A DNA stretch of 64,000 nucleotides. Origin: Alkalibacter mobilis. Its GTDB lineage: Bacteria; Bacillota; Clostridia; Eubacteriales; Alkalibacteraceae. This document shows positions 34,529-44,249 of this stretch, in pieces. The stretch's first letter is position 1; each line of letters starts with the position of its first letter. The notes beneath the pieces were generated by a model, which made no database searches, was not told where the DNA came from, and was given only the letters and a program-made list of their open reading frames with translations. Both the position numbers and the translations under genes were made by a program. The stretch lies in NCBI RefSeq assembly GCF_015594845.1, contig NZ_JADNRK010000002.1:124001-188000 (forward strand), read 5' to 3'.

Positions 34529-36418
34529 CTAAAATGTTATGATTTCAGGACTAAATTGCTTACCGTCGATTTCGACCTGATAATATTGTACACCAAATCC
34601 CTCAAGTTCAACACTAACTGTCTCATCAGCCTTGTGTTTCTTTTCATATTCAACAGAACTACCGTTGTCTTGGCTGATCAAGACAACTTTTAAATTGACT
34701 GTTGGAATTTCCTCATCATCTAAATCTATGTCCAAATAATCTTGAATTCTTATGTTTATGGTTTTTGTCTGAAGTTTTCCTTTACTCACTGTCAATGTAA
34801 CCACTGAGTTTCTAGGCACTTCTTCATTGGATTTGGGATTTTGATCTATAATTAGACCTTTGTCGAATTGTTCGCTCACAACTTCAGTAATATTGCCAAC
34901 CTGCAGTCCAGCAGCCTGTATGGCTGCCTTTGCTTCTTCTACCGTTTTGCCTTTGTAGTCTTCCATTATCACAGTGTCTTTCCCTTTACTGACGTATAAG
35001 ATAATTTCCGACCCTTCTTTAAGCACCAATCCGGGCATCGGATTTTGATCGTATATTATGTCTTTTTCAATTTCTTCGTTGAATTGTCGATTTATCTCCT
35101 TGACTACAAAGTTGAAATTTTCCAATTCTTGAATCCCTTCAACTTCAAATTTCCCTATAACATCTGGCACTTCTACTTCTCTAGGCCCTTCGCTAACTGT
35201 CAATTTTACTGTTTGAGATTCTTTTATATAGGTGGATGATGCCGGATTCTGGCTTATTACATGATTTTCCGGAATGTTCGGATGATTTTCTCTTTTTTCT
35301 ATTTCGTAATTAAGCCCGGCTTCTTCAATAAGGCTTATTGCTTCCGTCATTTCCATACCTTCCACTTTGGGCACTTGCACGTCCTTAACTTTAAAAATCG
35401 ACGCAACAAATATAAGGCCTACAATTACGACTACAGCAATTGCCGATGCCATGATCCAAAATGCGGGCTTTCTATAAATGTTATTTGATTTATTCTGAGA
35501 TTTTTTAGTATCTGCGTCAACTGATTTTGGTTTTTGTACTGGTTTTATTCCCGGCAGTATCCTTGTTCTTTTATCTCGGGATTTTATATTTTTGACTTTT
35601 TCGCCGTTTTGAACTGCGACTAGATCTTGAATCAAATCTTTTGCGTTTTCATATCTGTCATTAGGATTTTTCTTGATCAATTTCAGGACAAGTTCTTCCA
35701 TGCTTTCAGGAATGTCGTCCAAGTCATCTTCATGAAATTCTATTTCTTCTTGTATGTGTTTGATTGCTACGGAAATTGCGTTGTCAGCATCCAAAGGAAC
35801 TCTTCCAGTAAGCATTTCAAACATCACTATTCCAAGGGAATACAAATCTGACCTTTCGTCAACAAACCCTCCTCTCGCCTGTTCAGGAGAGATATAGTGT
35901 ACCGATCCCATGGTTTCTTCAACGAGGGTTATGGTAGAGGTGGTTATTGCTCGTGCTATGCCAAAATCGGTTACCTTTGGTATTAAATCTTCAGTTATTA
36001 ATATATTGTGTGGTTTGATGTCCCTATGTATTATTTTATTCTTATGGGCATGATCCAGTGCGAGCGCAATTTGTTTTGATATATACGCGGTCTCTTTCCA
36101 ACTCAGTTTACCTTTTTTTTGTATGTATTCCTTTAAAGTATCGCCCTCGACATACTCCATAACTATGAAATGGTTGTTGTCTTCAACTCCAACATCGAAA
36201 ACACTGACGATATTATTATGCGAAAGGCTTGCAGCAGCCTGTGATTCTCGTTTGAATTTTTTTATGAACTGTTCATTTTCATTAAACTCGCTTTTTAATA
36301 CCTTGACGGCTACAACTCTATTTAAAAGGGTGTCCTTGGCCTTGTAAACCAAGGCCATACCTCCTTGACCTATCAACTCCATTATTTGATATCTATTTAA
36401 TAACTTTTTGCCCTCCAT
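34529..36418 (-). CDS. prkC: PASTA-domain serine/threonine kinase PrkC
   Basis: Membrane kinase that senses muropeptides or lipid II and controls wall growth and dormancy exit. The 629-residue protein has a kinase domain (IGQGGMALVYKA, VKVLK, HRDIKPHNIL, TDFGIARA, GSVHYISPEQARGG), a basic juxtamembrane stretch, and one membrane segment (IMASAIAVVVIVGLIFVASIF). Three extracellular PASTA repeats follow (starting near VPKVEGM, VPDVIGK, and MEDYKGK), then a C-terminal beta-rich tail of about 75 residues. ATG overlaps the prpC stop (TAATG), so phosphatase and kinase are coupled. Confidence 0.97.
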   Translation of the reverse strand: MEGKKLLNRYQIMELIGQGGMALVYKAKDTLLNRVVAVKVLKSEFNENEQFIKKFKRESQAAASLSHNNIVSVFDVGVEDNNHFIVMEYVEGDTLKEYIQKKGKLSWKETAYISKQIALALDHAHKNKIIHRDIKPHNILITEDLIPKVTDFGIARAITTSTITLVEETMGSVHYISPEQARGGFVDERSDLYSLGIVMFEMLTGRVPLDADNAISVAIKHIQEEIEFHEDDLDDIPESMEELVLKLIKKNPNDRYENAKDLIQDLVAVQNGEKVKNIKSRDKRTRILPGIKPVQKPKSVDADTKKSQNKSNNIYRKPAFWIMASAIAVVVIVGLIFVASIFKVKDVQVPKVEGMEMTEAISLIEEAGLNYEIEKRENHPNIPENHVISQNPASSTYIKESQTVKLTVSEGPREVEVPDVIGKFEVEGIQELENFNFVVKEINRQFNEEIEKDIIYDQNPMPGLVLKEGSEIILYVSKGKDTVIMEDYKGKTVEEAKAAIQAAGLQVGNITEVVSEQFDKGLIIDQNPKSNEEVPRNSVVTLTVSKGKLQTKTINIRIQDYLDIDLDDEEIPTVNLKVVLISQDNGSSVEYEKKHKADETVSVELEGFGVQYYQVEIDGKQFSPEIITF

Positions 36419-37158
36419 TAATTAACCTCCGGTGCAAATATTATTGCAGTTATATTGTCTCCGCCGCCATTCTCGTTTGCGGTTTCTATCAATTTGTTAA
36501 CAGCCTCTTGAGGATCATATTCCAATACAATTTCTGAAATTTTATCCTCTTCCACATAATTGGTAAGACCGTCACTACAAATCAAAAAACGTTGTCCGTT
36601 TTGTAATTGAAAATTCACATAATCTACATTTGTATTTTCATCAGTTCCCACTGCCCTGGTCAAAACATTCTTATTAGGATGTCTTTTTGCCTCTTCTCTT
36701 GTGATTTCACCAGCTTCGACCAATGATTCCACTAAAGAGTGATCCTTTGTCAACTTCTTGAACGAGTCTGTTTCAAACACATACAATCTGCTGTCACCCA
36801 CGTGAAAAATATGCAGCTGGTCACCGTTCGAAATACACATGGTCAGAGTACTGCCCATACCTAAAAGATCCTGATCACCCAATCCTGCATGGTAAATCTT
36901 GCTGTTTATGGATTCAATCTCTTGCATGACCGCAGCCTTTAAATGTCTGAAATCATTAAATGAAGAAATCGATGTATTCTTAAAATAGTTGCCTATTTCA
37001 TCAATAAGCATGCGACTGGCAATTTCACCGCCCTTATGTCCGCCCAACCCGTCTGCCACTGCAAAAACTGCCACACCGTCTTTTGCTTCAGTTGCCAAAA
37101 GAGCGTCTTGGTTGACTCTTCTTTGTCTGCCTATATCTGTTCCAAAACCAATCCTCAT
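36418..37158 (-). CDS. prpC: PP2C-family protein phosphatase PrpC
   Basis: Manganese-dependent phosphatase that opposes PrkC. The 246-residue protein shows the PP2C motifs RIGFGTDIGRQRRVNQDA, VADGLGGHKGGEIAS, SDGLTNYVEE and GGGDNITAIIF. ATG 37158 has AAGGAGTGTTACT; the longer frame to 37206 lacks a site and adds nothing family-like. It lies between rlmN and prkC as in Bacillus. Confidence 0.97.
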   Translation of the reverse strand: MRIGFGTDIGRQRRVNQDALLATEAKDGVAVFAVADGLGGHKGGEIASRMLIDEIGNYFKNTSISSFNDFRHLKAAVMQEIESINSKIYHAGLGDQDLLGMGSTLTMCISNGDQLHIFHVGDSRLYVFETDSFKKLTKDHSLVESLVEAGEITREEAKRHPNKNVLTRAVGTDENTNVDYVNFQLQNGQRFLICSDGLTNYVEEDKISEIVLEYDPQEAVNKLIETANENGGGDNITAIIFAPEVN

Positions 37159-37172
37159 AGTAACACTCCTTG

Positions 37173-38198
37173 TTATTTCACAAATCCTCTTCTTAATTGT
37201 CCGCATGCGGCATCGATTTCCGTACCCAATTTTCTTCTTACAGTATTAGACACTCCCGCTTCTGTCAAGATTTTACTAAAACGCACAATTGAATCGTCGT
37301 TGCTTTTTTTATAATTGCGTTCCTCAATTTCGTTTACAGGTATAAGGTTGACCATAGAATTTCTCAATGGTTTGAGTAATAATGCCAATTGTTTGGCCAT
37401 ATCATCTGAATCATTCACATTTTTAATCATAGCATATTCAAAGGTGATTTTCCTACTGGTTTTTTCGTAATAAAACTCACAAGCCTGCATCAGATCCTTT
37501 AGAGTATACTTTTTTGCTATAGGCATCAATTGTCTTCTTAATTCATCATTGGGGGCGTGCAATGATACTGAGAGATTGACCTGCAAACCAAGTTCACCTA
37601 ATTTGTATATTTCCGGAACCAGCCCGCATGTTGAAATGCTTATATGTCTTTGCCCTTTATTCAAACCGTCCTTGTCATTTACTATTTTTATGAAACGTAT
37701 GGTGTTTTCAAAATTGTCCAATGGCTCTCCGCTACCCATTATTACAATATTGGAAATACGGATACCTTCGAGTTTTTCAACACTTGAAATTTGATCGACC
37801 ATTTCGCCAGCGGTCAAATCACGGTCAAGACCGTCAATAGTAGAAGCACAAAAAGAGCATCCCATCCTGCATCCCGCCTGAGATGATATGCATAAACTAT
37901 ATCCATATGTGTACTTCATCAGGACAGTTTCAATGATGTTTCCATCATTCAAGGAAAAAAGGAACTTCCTTGTAGAGTCTTTGCCATCCTCATATCTTTT
38001 GACAAGTTTTATTCTATTTATCGAATAGTTTTCCTTTAATCTTTCTCTTAAATTTTTAGGCAAATTCATCATTTCGTCAATTTCTTCTATTCCTGAATTC
38101 ACCCATTTAAAAATTTGATTGGCTCTAAATCTTGGCATTCCCTTAAGAACCATTTCTTTCTGCAATTCATCCTTGGTCTTATCTATTAAATCTATCAT
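37173..38198 (-). CDS. rlmN: 23S rRNA/tRNA adenine-C2 methyltransferase RlmN
   Basis: Radical SAM enzyme that makes 2-methyladenosine at A2503 of 23S rRNA and A37 of some tRNAs. The 341-residue protein has the cluster motif CRMGCSFC, the MGSGEPLDN segment, HAPNDELRRQLMPI, and the C-terminal methyl-carrying cysteine region near AACGQL. It sits between rsmB and prpC, its conserved position. Confidence 0.97.
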   Translation of the reverse strand: MIDLIDKTKDELQKEMVLKGMPRFRANQIFKWVNSGIEEIDEMMNLPKNLRERLKENYSINRIKLVKRYEDGKDSTRKFLFSLNDGNIIETVLMKYTYGYSLCISSQAGCRMGCSFCASTIDGLDRDLTAGEMVDQISSVEKLEGIRISNIVIMGSGEPLDNFENTIRFIKIVNDKDGLNKGQRHISISTCGLVPEIYKLGELGLQVNLSVSLHAPNDELRRQLMPIAKKYTLKDLMQACEFYYEKTSRKITFEYAMIKNVNDSDDMAKQLALLLKPLRNSMVNLIPVNEIEERNYKKSNDDSIVRFSKILTEAGVSNTVRRKLGTEIDAACGQLRRGFVK

Positions 38199-38209
38199 TA
38201 TCCACCTAT

Positions 38210-39550
38210 TTATTTCTTTCTTATTCTCGCAATAAAAAAGCCATCAGTTCCATGGACATTTGGAAACAATTTGACGAAGCCATTTTCATCAACTAAACCA
38301 TTAAAAATGTTCGCCTCGAATTCCCTATCTATTTCACAATCAGGCCGTTTCTTTAGCAGAAAATCGACTACTCCTTGATTTTCTCTGGGATTGATGGTGC
38401 ACGTGGTGTAAACCAACAAACCACCTTTTTTCAAGCTGTCGTATGCATTCAATATGAGATTTTTTTGAATTAGTTGAAGCTCATGTAATTTTTTCGGGGT
38501 CAGATTGTACTTTATATCAGGCTTTCGCCGGATGATTCCAATGCCCGAACAGGGAGCATCCAGTAAAACACTATCATAACTTTCCAATTCATCCCTGTCA
38601 GGCGGCATCGAACCGTCATGCAATTGACAAATTGCGTTTTTCATCCCCATGCGTTTAAGGTTATCCTCTATGAGTTTTATTTTATGTTTATGAACATCTC
38701 TGGCAACCACGGTTCCAGAGCCAATCTTTTGAGCAATGTGCGTAGTTTTTCCTCCCGGTGCTGCACACATGTCCAAAACAGTATTCCCGTCTTTCAGATC
38801 CATTGCCTCCACGCTCAGCATGGCACCCTCATCTTGAATTATGTACAAACCCTTCTTATAACTTTCCAAATCGGATATATTGACCATCCCCAAAGTTTTT
38901 AGAGAATCGTATACATATTTGTTCGAAAAGCTCTCTATTCCTTCACTTCTTAAGATGTCCTGTAATTCCAATTTATTTGTCTTTAAAGTGTTTACCCTGA
39001 TATTAAGCTCTGGCTCATCCATTGAAGCTTTAAAAAATTCTGTAGTGAATCTACTCCCATAAAAACTTTTCACAAAATCGAAGAGCCACTTTGGCACTGA
39101 ATATTTGAGATTTTCCGGTATTTCCCTTGATTTGATCTGATCCGCATTTCTTGCAACGTTGCGCAAAACTCCATTAACAAAACCCGAACCTCTGCCTTTG
39201 TCGACACTTTTGCTTATTTCTACACATTCATTTACAATAGCAAAAGAAGGCACTTTATCCAAATATAGAATTTGATAAATGCCTGTCCTCAATATTGCCA
39301 ATATCCAAGGCGAAATGCTCTTCAAGCTCTTTTTAGTGAAACTGGCAATAACGCTATCCAAAAAAAGTTTGTTTTTTTCCGTTCCATATACTATGGCCTT
39401 CACAAGTCCTTTGTCTACTTGACTCAAAGAACCCTCGTCCAATTTCTTTTTCAATATGATATTTGTGTACGAACCCTTTTCCTCTATATCATATAATATG
39501 GAAATCGCCGTCCCACGTGCGCTTTTGATTCTGTAATTATTTTCTATCAA
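38210..39550 (-). CDS. rsmB: 16S rRNA (cytosine-C5)-methyltransferase RsmB
   Basis: Methylates C967 of 16S rRNA. The 446-residue protein has an N-terminal NusB-like RNA-binding domain (RGTAISILYDIEEKGSY...VDKGLVKAIVYG) and a C-terminal methyltransferase domain with LDMCAAPGGKTTHIAQ, the catalytic cysteines in DAPCSGIGIIRRKPD and YTTCTINPRENQ. The start appears to be TTG 39550, overlapping the upstream peptidase stop by four bases. Downstream rlmN follows after 11 bases. Confidence 0.96.
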   Translation of the reverse strand: MIENNYRIKSARGTAISILYDIEEKGSYTNIILKKKLDEGSLSQVDKGLVKAIVYGTEKNKLFLDSVIASFTKKSLKSISPWILAILRTGIYQILYLDKVPSFAIVNECVEISKSVDKGRGSGFVNGVLRNVARNADQIKSREIPENLKYSVPKWLFDFVKSFYGSRFTTEFFKASMDEPELNIRVNTLKTNKLELQDILRSEGIESFSNKYVYDSLKTLGMVNISDLESYKKGLYIIQDEGAMLSVEAMDLKDGNTVLDMCAAPGGKTTHIAQKIGSGTVVARDVHKHKIKLIEDNLKRMGMKNAICQLHDGSMPPDRDELESYDSVLLDAPCSGIGIIRRKPDIKYNLTPKKLHELQLIQKNLILNAYDSLKKGGLLVYTTCTINPRENQGVVDFLLKKRPDCEIDREFEANIFNGLVDENGFVKLFPNVHGTDGFFIARIRKK

Positions 39551-40233
39551 TCTCTCGAACCCCTTAACACAAGAAGTCTTACAATTTGCAGTATGGACAT
39601 CAACATAGCAGCTACATAAGTCAAGGCTGCCGCATCCAATACTTTTTTAACACCTACTGTTTCTTCCTGTAAAACCAGTCCATTGGCTGATAGCTGGGTT
39701 ACAGCTCTTCTGCTGGCGTTAAATTCGACCGGCAATGTAATCAAATTAAATACGACTGATCCGCTAAAAAAAATTATTCCAAGATTCATCAATCCCGTAG
39801 CCGAAAAAATAAATCCTATTAAGAAAAGTATCCAAGCTGCATTTGATGCAAGATTGACCACAGGGACTATGGCATTTCTAATTTTCAGCGGAGCATATGA
39901 TTCATTGTGTTGAATTGCATGTCCCACTTCATGAGCAGCAATTCCCACAGCTGCCACGCTTCTTCCGTTATAAACCTCGTTTGACAATCTGAGAACTCGT
40001 TTTCTCGGATCGTAATGATCCGATAACTTGCCGCCCACCAACTCGATGGAGATTCCTGTTAGACCGTTCCTATCTAGAATATTCCTTGCTGTTTGCGCTC
40101 CGGTCAGGCCCCTTGAATTGGGGACACGCAAATATCTGTTATATGTACTGCTCACTTTATTTTGTGCGTAGGCAGCTATCAAAATTCCCGGTATGAGAAT
40201 TAACATTGTTGAATCAAATAAAAATGGAAACAT
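39547..40233 (-). CDS. yugP: Zinc metallopeptidase YugP
   Basis: A 228-residue membrane protein of the neutral zinc metallopeptidase YugP family. The HExxH-type motif AAHEVGHAIQH gives the zinc site. There are hydrophobic segments at the N-terminus (MLILIPGILIAAYA), in the middle (NAAWILFLIGFIFSATGLMNLGIIFFSGSVV) and near the C-terminus. The substrate is unknown. ATG 40233 follows GGAGGGGAAAATC. It is commonly located between fmt and rsmB in Clostridia, with no known functional tie to translation. Confidence 0.92.
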   Translation of the reverse strand: MFPFLFDSTMLILIPGILIAAYAQNKVSSTYNRYLRVPNSRGLTGAQTARNILDRNGLTGISIELVGGKLSDHYDPRKRVLRLSNEVYNGRSVAAVGIAAHEVGHAIQHNESYAPLKIRNAIVPVVNLASNAAWILFLIGFIFSATGLMNLGIIFFSGSVVFNLITLPVEFNASRRAVTQLSANGLVLQEETVGVKKVLDAAALTYVAAMLMSILQIVRLLVLRGSRD

Positions 40234-40283
40234 GATTTTCCCCTCCAAATATTTTCCTTAAGAATATCTCACATAGCTTAATA

Positions 40284-41237
40284 TTAACTTAAAGTGGCAA
40301 ACACAGCCCCTGTCAAGTCTTTATGTCCTCTTGAATATTCCTCAACGCTCATTACTTTTTTGCCCGGAAATTGGATTTCTTTTATCAACAACAGACCAGT
40401 GCCTGTCCTTATGGACATTCCACGTTTATCTATCCCCAGAATTGTCCCTGGCTTTGCCTTTTCAAACTCGGGTTTATCTTCTTTCTCCAGAATTTGCGAG
40501 GCGGACAATTTCACTCTTTCTCCGTTCAGATAAGAAAAAGCTCCCGGGTAGGAGTAGGTTCCCCTGATCAAGTCATGGATCTCTTTTGCACTTTTTTCCC
40601 ATTGAATTTTTCCCGTTTCCCTGTTTATCTTTTGAGTATAGGTTGCTGCGTCGTGGTTTTGCTTTTCTGGAACAAGTCGGTTACTGGCAATTTGATTTAA
40701 CGTATCTACAAGCAATGCAGCGCCCAATTTTGCCAATTCATCGTGCAACTCACTGGTTGTCATATCCCCGCTAATTTCAACTGTTTTACGTAGCAACATG
40801 TCCCCAGTATCCATATCCTCATCCATTAACATGGTGGTTACGCCTGATTTTTCTCTACCGTCAATGACTGCCCAATGAATTGGGGCCGCACCCCTGTATT
40901 CTGGCAAAAGTGACGCATGAACATTTATGCTGCCTTTCTTCGGAATATCTAAAATTTCCTTTGACAATAGTTGCCCGTAAGCAACTACAGCTAAAAAATC
41001 AGGCTCCATGGATTTCAATTCAGCTACAATTTTCGGGTCTTTTATATTTTGGGGCTGCAGTACTTTCAATCCAAATTTTAATGCAGCTTCCTTTACCGGA
41101 TTGTATTTTACCCTTTTGCCTCTTTGATTTGGTTTGTCCGGCTGAGTAACAACCGCACATATTTCATAATCACTTTCAACAAGAGCTTTTAGTGAATCCA
41201 CAGAGAATTCCGGTGTTCCCATGAATATGACCTTCAT
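40284..41237 (-). CDS. fmt: Methionyl-tRNA formyltransferase
   Basis: Formylates initiator Met-tRNA with 10-formyl-tetrahydrofolate. The 317-residue protein begins MKVIFMGTPEFSVDSL. It includes the hydrolase-type NVHASLLPEYRGAAPIHWAVIDG with the catalytic HxSLLP region, and a C-terminal OB-fold domain. ATG overlaps the def stop by one base (TAATG). The def-fmt pair supplies and removes the formyl group. Confidence 0.97.
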   Translation of the reverse strand: MKVIFMGTPEFSVDSLKALVESDYEICAVVTQPDKPNQRGKRVKYNPVKEAALKFGLKVLQPQNIKDPKIVAELKSMEPDFLAVVAYGQLLSKEILDIPKKGSINVHASLLPEYRGAAPIHWAVIDGREKSGVTTMLMDEDMDTGDMLLRKTVEISGDMTTSELHDELAKLGAALLVDTLNQIASNRLVPEKQNHDAATYTQKINRETGKIQWEKSAKEIHDLIRGTYSYPGAFSYLNGERVKLSASQILEKEDKPEFEKAKPGTILGIDKRGMSIRTGTGLLLIKEIQFPGKKVMSVEEYSRGHKDLTGAVFATLS

Positions 41238-41713
41238 TATTCATCAACCTCTTCATCAAATTCTGTCAACTCTTCTTCGACTACCTTGTCAGTGAACAAA
41301 ACTCCATTCAAATGATCCACCTCATGACATATCGCTCTTGCCAAAAGTTCTTCTGCAACCAATGTATTGTTTTTGCCATCAATATCAGTAAACTCGACCA
41401 CGATCTTTTCTGGACGCTCGACCCGGCCTGTTACATCCGGGATACTCAAGCATCCTTCTAGTCCGTCTTGACATCCATATTCCTCAATAATCACAGGGTT
41501 GATCAACGTTATGGGTCCTTCTCCAATATCAACAACTACAATTCTTCTAAGTATTCCCACTTGGTTTGCCGCCAGTCCGATTCCTTCTGCGTCATACATG
41601 GTTTCAAGCATGTCATCCCGCAAAACTTTAATCCTGTCGGTGATTTGGTCTATTTCCCTGGCCCGCTTTCTCAAGACCGGGTCTTCATCTATTCTTATGT
41701 TTCTCAGCGCCAT
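41237..41713 (-). CDS. def: Peptide deformylase
   Basis: Metalloenzyme that removes the formyl group from nascent proteins. The 158-residue protein carries the three family motifs GIGLAANQVG, EGCLSIP (metal-binding Cys) and HEVDHLNG (metal-binding His pair). A short acidic tail follows (VEEELTEFDEEVDE). It lies between priA and fmt. Confidence 0.98.
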   Translation of the reverse strand: MALRNIRIDEDPVLRKRAREIDQITDRIKVLRDDMLETMYDAEGIGLAANQVGILRRIVVVDIGEGPITLINPVIIEEYGCQDGLEGCLSIPDVTGRVERPEKIVVEFTDIDGKNNTLVAEELLARAICHEVDHLNGVLFTDKVVEEELTEFDEEVDE

Positions 41714-41724
41714 TTGAATTCCTC

Positions 41725-43986
41725 CTAATAAATGATATTTGGATTTACATCCACTACCATATTTGATTTGATTTTATTTGTTCTAGATCTGTTTATCTTT
41801 GAAATCACTTTATTGAACGTTTTGATTTCGTTTGTCTTTATGAGAATATAATATCTGTATTTATTGTTGATTCTTGTAATATTCGATTGTGCCGGAGGAT
41901 AAACCTGATTCATCATATCTTGATCACCCAGGTCTTTAATCTCTTCTTCAAGCATCTTGTAGTAGGTTTCGCAATCTTTTTTTACCGCATCTCTTTGATT
42001 TCCTGAAAAACCAACGTATAGAAGCTGTGTAAAGGGAGGATAATCTCCGATTTTTCTATATTTTATTTCTTTTTCATAGAACCCTTCATAATCATGCCTT
42101 GATGCAAATTCCAAGACATAATGCTCCGGATCATATGTTTGAATAACAATTTCACCTTGACGTTCCCCTCTGCCAGCCCTGCCTGAAACTTGGGTTATTA
42201 GTTGAAAGGTTCTCTCTGATGCCCTGAAATCAGGAAAATTCAAAGTTAAATCTGCCAACAAGACGCCTACAAGTGTTACATTTTCAAAATCAAATCCCTT
42301 GGTGATCATTTGCGTTCCCAGAAGTATGTCAGCCTCTCCCTTTGAAAAAGAAGTCAACGCATTTTGAACATCGTCTTTTTTCCGCATGGTGTCTGTATCC
42401 ATTCTAAGAATTTTTGATTCCGGAAAATATTTTGCAAGCATACTTTGAATCCTCTCGGTCCCACTTCCTGAATATTTGATTTTTTTACTGTTGCAATTGG
42501 GACAAAACTCAGCGACTGGTTTGCTGCTCTTACAATAATGGCATTCCATTTTGTTTGATTTTCCATGATATGTCATAGCCACATCGCATTTATTACATTT
42601 TATCACATGTCCGCATTCTCTACAGAATACAAAACTAAAATATCCTCTTTTATTTAAAAACAATATAACTTGTTCTTTCTCTTCCAATCTGCGTTTTATC
42701 GAATCGTAAAGTCTTTTGCTCAAAAAAGACCTATTACCATTTTTGAGTTCCTCTCGCATATCTACAATCGTCGATGGTGGCATGGATTGTCCATTGATTC
42801 TATCTGGCATCTTGAACAGTTTATACTTTCCCATGATTGCATTATAGTAAGTAGCAATTGAAGGAGTCGCACTTCCCAAAACCAATTTGGCACCGTGCAA
42901 TTCAGCAATTTTCCCTGCAAGAGTTATAGTGTCGAATCTCGGCCTATTGCCGGACTTATACGTGTTTTCATGTTCTTCATCAATTATGATAACACCTAAA
43001 TTTTTAAATGGCGAAAATATGGCCGATCTTGCTCCTATTATTATTTTGATTTTGCGATTTTCGATATCACGATACTGTCTTATTCTATCACTTTCAGTTA
43101 TTTTACTGTGTATAACCGCTATCTCTTCATCAAATCTTTCCCTGATCCTGTTTATTGTTTGTGGTGTTAAAGAAATTTCAGGAACCAGGTAAAGACAAGA
43201 CTTTCCTGTTTTCAGGCTTGCTTCCATCATTCTTAGATATACTTCTGTCTTTCCACTACCTGTCACACCGTGTATTAGATATCCTTTGTGATCCGATTTT
43301 TCGTATTCTTCAAGGATTTTCTTCTGTATGATTGTCAAAGCAGGCTTTTCTGATAGATTAAAATTTGAACTGCGGTCATTTTCGCTCTTGTAAGGTTCTA
43401 TTATATTGGCTTTGATCAAAGCTTTCAAGGCAGTATTGCAGTTATTGATTTCGCTTTTGATCCATTCGTGTTTTTGCTTCTTTTCAAAAATCAATCTTAG
43501 AATTCTCTTTTGTATAATGGCATTTGACTTCAATAGATCCGATAACTTTTCAAAGTCCATCTCTTGAAATTTTTCAGTAAACCTGTAACTGATATCTTCT
43601 TTCGCTTTTGAGTTTACGTAATACTCTGTTTCCCCCGACTTGTGTCTCCTCGTTTTAATTGATATGGTTCCAGGGTAGTAAGAGTTAGCAGCGTCCATGA
43701 AAAAAGAATGATAATTAAACTGCAGCCATTCGCAAATTTCTAGTTGTCTCCAGTCAAGTGTTGGAAAACCGTCTATGGTTCCCAAAATTTTCTTTAATTT
43801 TTCTGTATTGTTACCTTCAGTGATTTTATATATCAGACCGTCGATTTTTTTATTATTTATGCCGAAGGGTACTATTACTCTCATTCCGGGCATAATTTCA
43901 TTTTCCAATTTTTCAGGAACAAAATAGTCAAAAGGTCTATCCGTGTTGATGTTTAATTGATTGATATAAACTTGGGCAATTTTCAC
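41725..43986 (-). CDS. priA: Primosomal replication helicase PriA
   Basis: Reloads the replisome at abandoned forks. The 753-residue protein has an N-terminal 3'-DNA-binding domain (QLNINTDRPFDYFVPEKL), helicase motifs GVTGSGKTEVYL and IIDEEHENTYKSG (a DEEH box), and a zinc-binding region with CRECGHVIKC, CDVAMTYH, CHYC and CPNC. The C-terminal motifs include GTQMITKGFDF and QVSGRAGRG. GTG 43986 follows GGAGGGAAAT and is preferred to TTG 43998. coaBC, often found between rpoZ and priA, is missing here. Confidence 0.97.
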   Translation of the reverse strand: MKIAQVYINQLNINTDRPFDYFVPEKLENEIMPGMRVIVPFGINNKKIDGLIYKITEGNNTEKLKKILGTIDGFPTLDWRQLEICEWLQFNYHSFFMDAANSYYPGTISIKTRRHKSGETEYYVNSKAKEDISYRFTEKFQEMDFEKLSDLLKSNAIIQKRILRLIFEKKQKHEWIKSEINNCNTALKALIKANIIEPYKSENDRSSNFNLSEKPALTIIQKKILEEYEKSDHKGYLIHGVTGSGKTEVYLRMMEASLKTGKSCLYLVPEISLTPQTINRIRERFDEEIAVIHSKITESDRIRQYRDIENRKIKIIIGARSAIFSPFKNLGVIIIDEEHENTYKSGNRPRFDTITLAGKIAELHGAKLVLGSATPSIATYYNAIMGKYKLFKMPDRINGQSMPPSTIVDMREELKNGNRSFLSKRLYDSIKRRLEEKEQVILFLNKRGYFSFVFCRECGHVIKCNKCDVAMTYHGKSNKMECHYCKSSKPVAEFCPNCNSKKIKYSGSGTERIQSMLAKYFPESKILRMDTDTMRKKDDVQNALTSFSKGEADILLGTQMITKGFDFENVTLVGVLLADLTLNFPDFRASERTFQLITQVSGRAGRGERQGEIVIQTYDPEHYVLEFASRHDYEGFYEKEIKYRKIGDYPPFTQLLYVGFSGNQRDAVKKDCETYYKMLEEEIKDLGDQDMMNQVYPPAQSNITRINNKYRYYILIKTNEIKTFNKVISKINRSRTNKIKSNMVVDVNPNIIY

Positions 43987-44055
43987 ATTTCCCTCCAATG
44001 TCCAGCTTTAAGTTTAAAAAAAGAGCAACAGCTGTCAAGCCATTGCCGATCAATC

Positions 44056-44244
44056 TTACTTGTAATAAAATTTCAATTTGTCCTCAGCAATTTCCTTTGT
44101 CGCCAATGAAACCGGATTTTTGATCTCTCCTTCAACAAACTGGTTCTTTTCAACTATTTGTCTGGCTCTTTTTGATACGATCAAAACAAGAGAGTACTTA
44201 TTGCCGGCCTTTGCGATCAACTTGTTCAGTGCAGGATATCTCAT
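44056..44244 (-). CDS. rpoZ: RNA polymerase omega subunit
   Basis: A 62-residue omega subunit that aids assembly of RNA polymerase and, in many bacteria, contributes to a ppGpp site. It begins MRYPALNKLIAKAGNKYSLVLIVSKRARQI, ending EIAEDKLKFYYK. GGGAGGTAACCAAG precedes the ATG. It follows gmk by five bases; gmk-rpoZ is a conserved pair. Confidence 0.94.
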   Translation of the reverse strand: MRYPALNKLIAKAGNKYSLVLIVSKRARQIVEKNQFVEGEIKNPVSLATKEIAEDKLKFYYK

Positions 44245-44249
44245 CTTGG

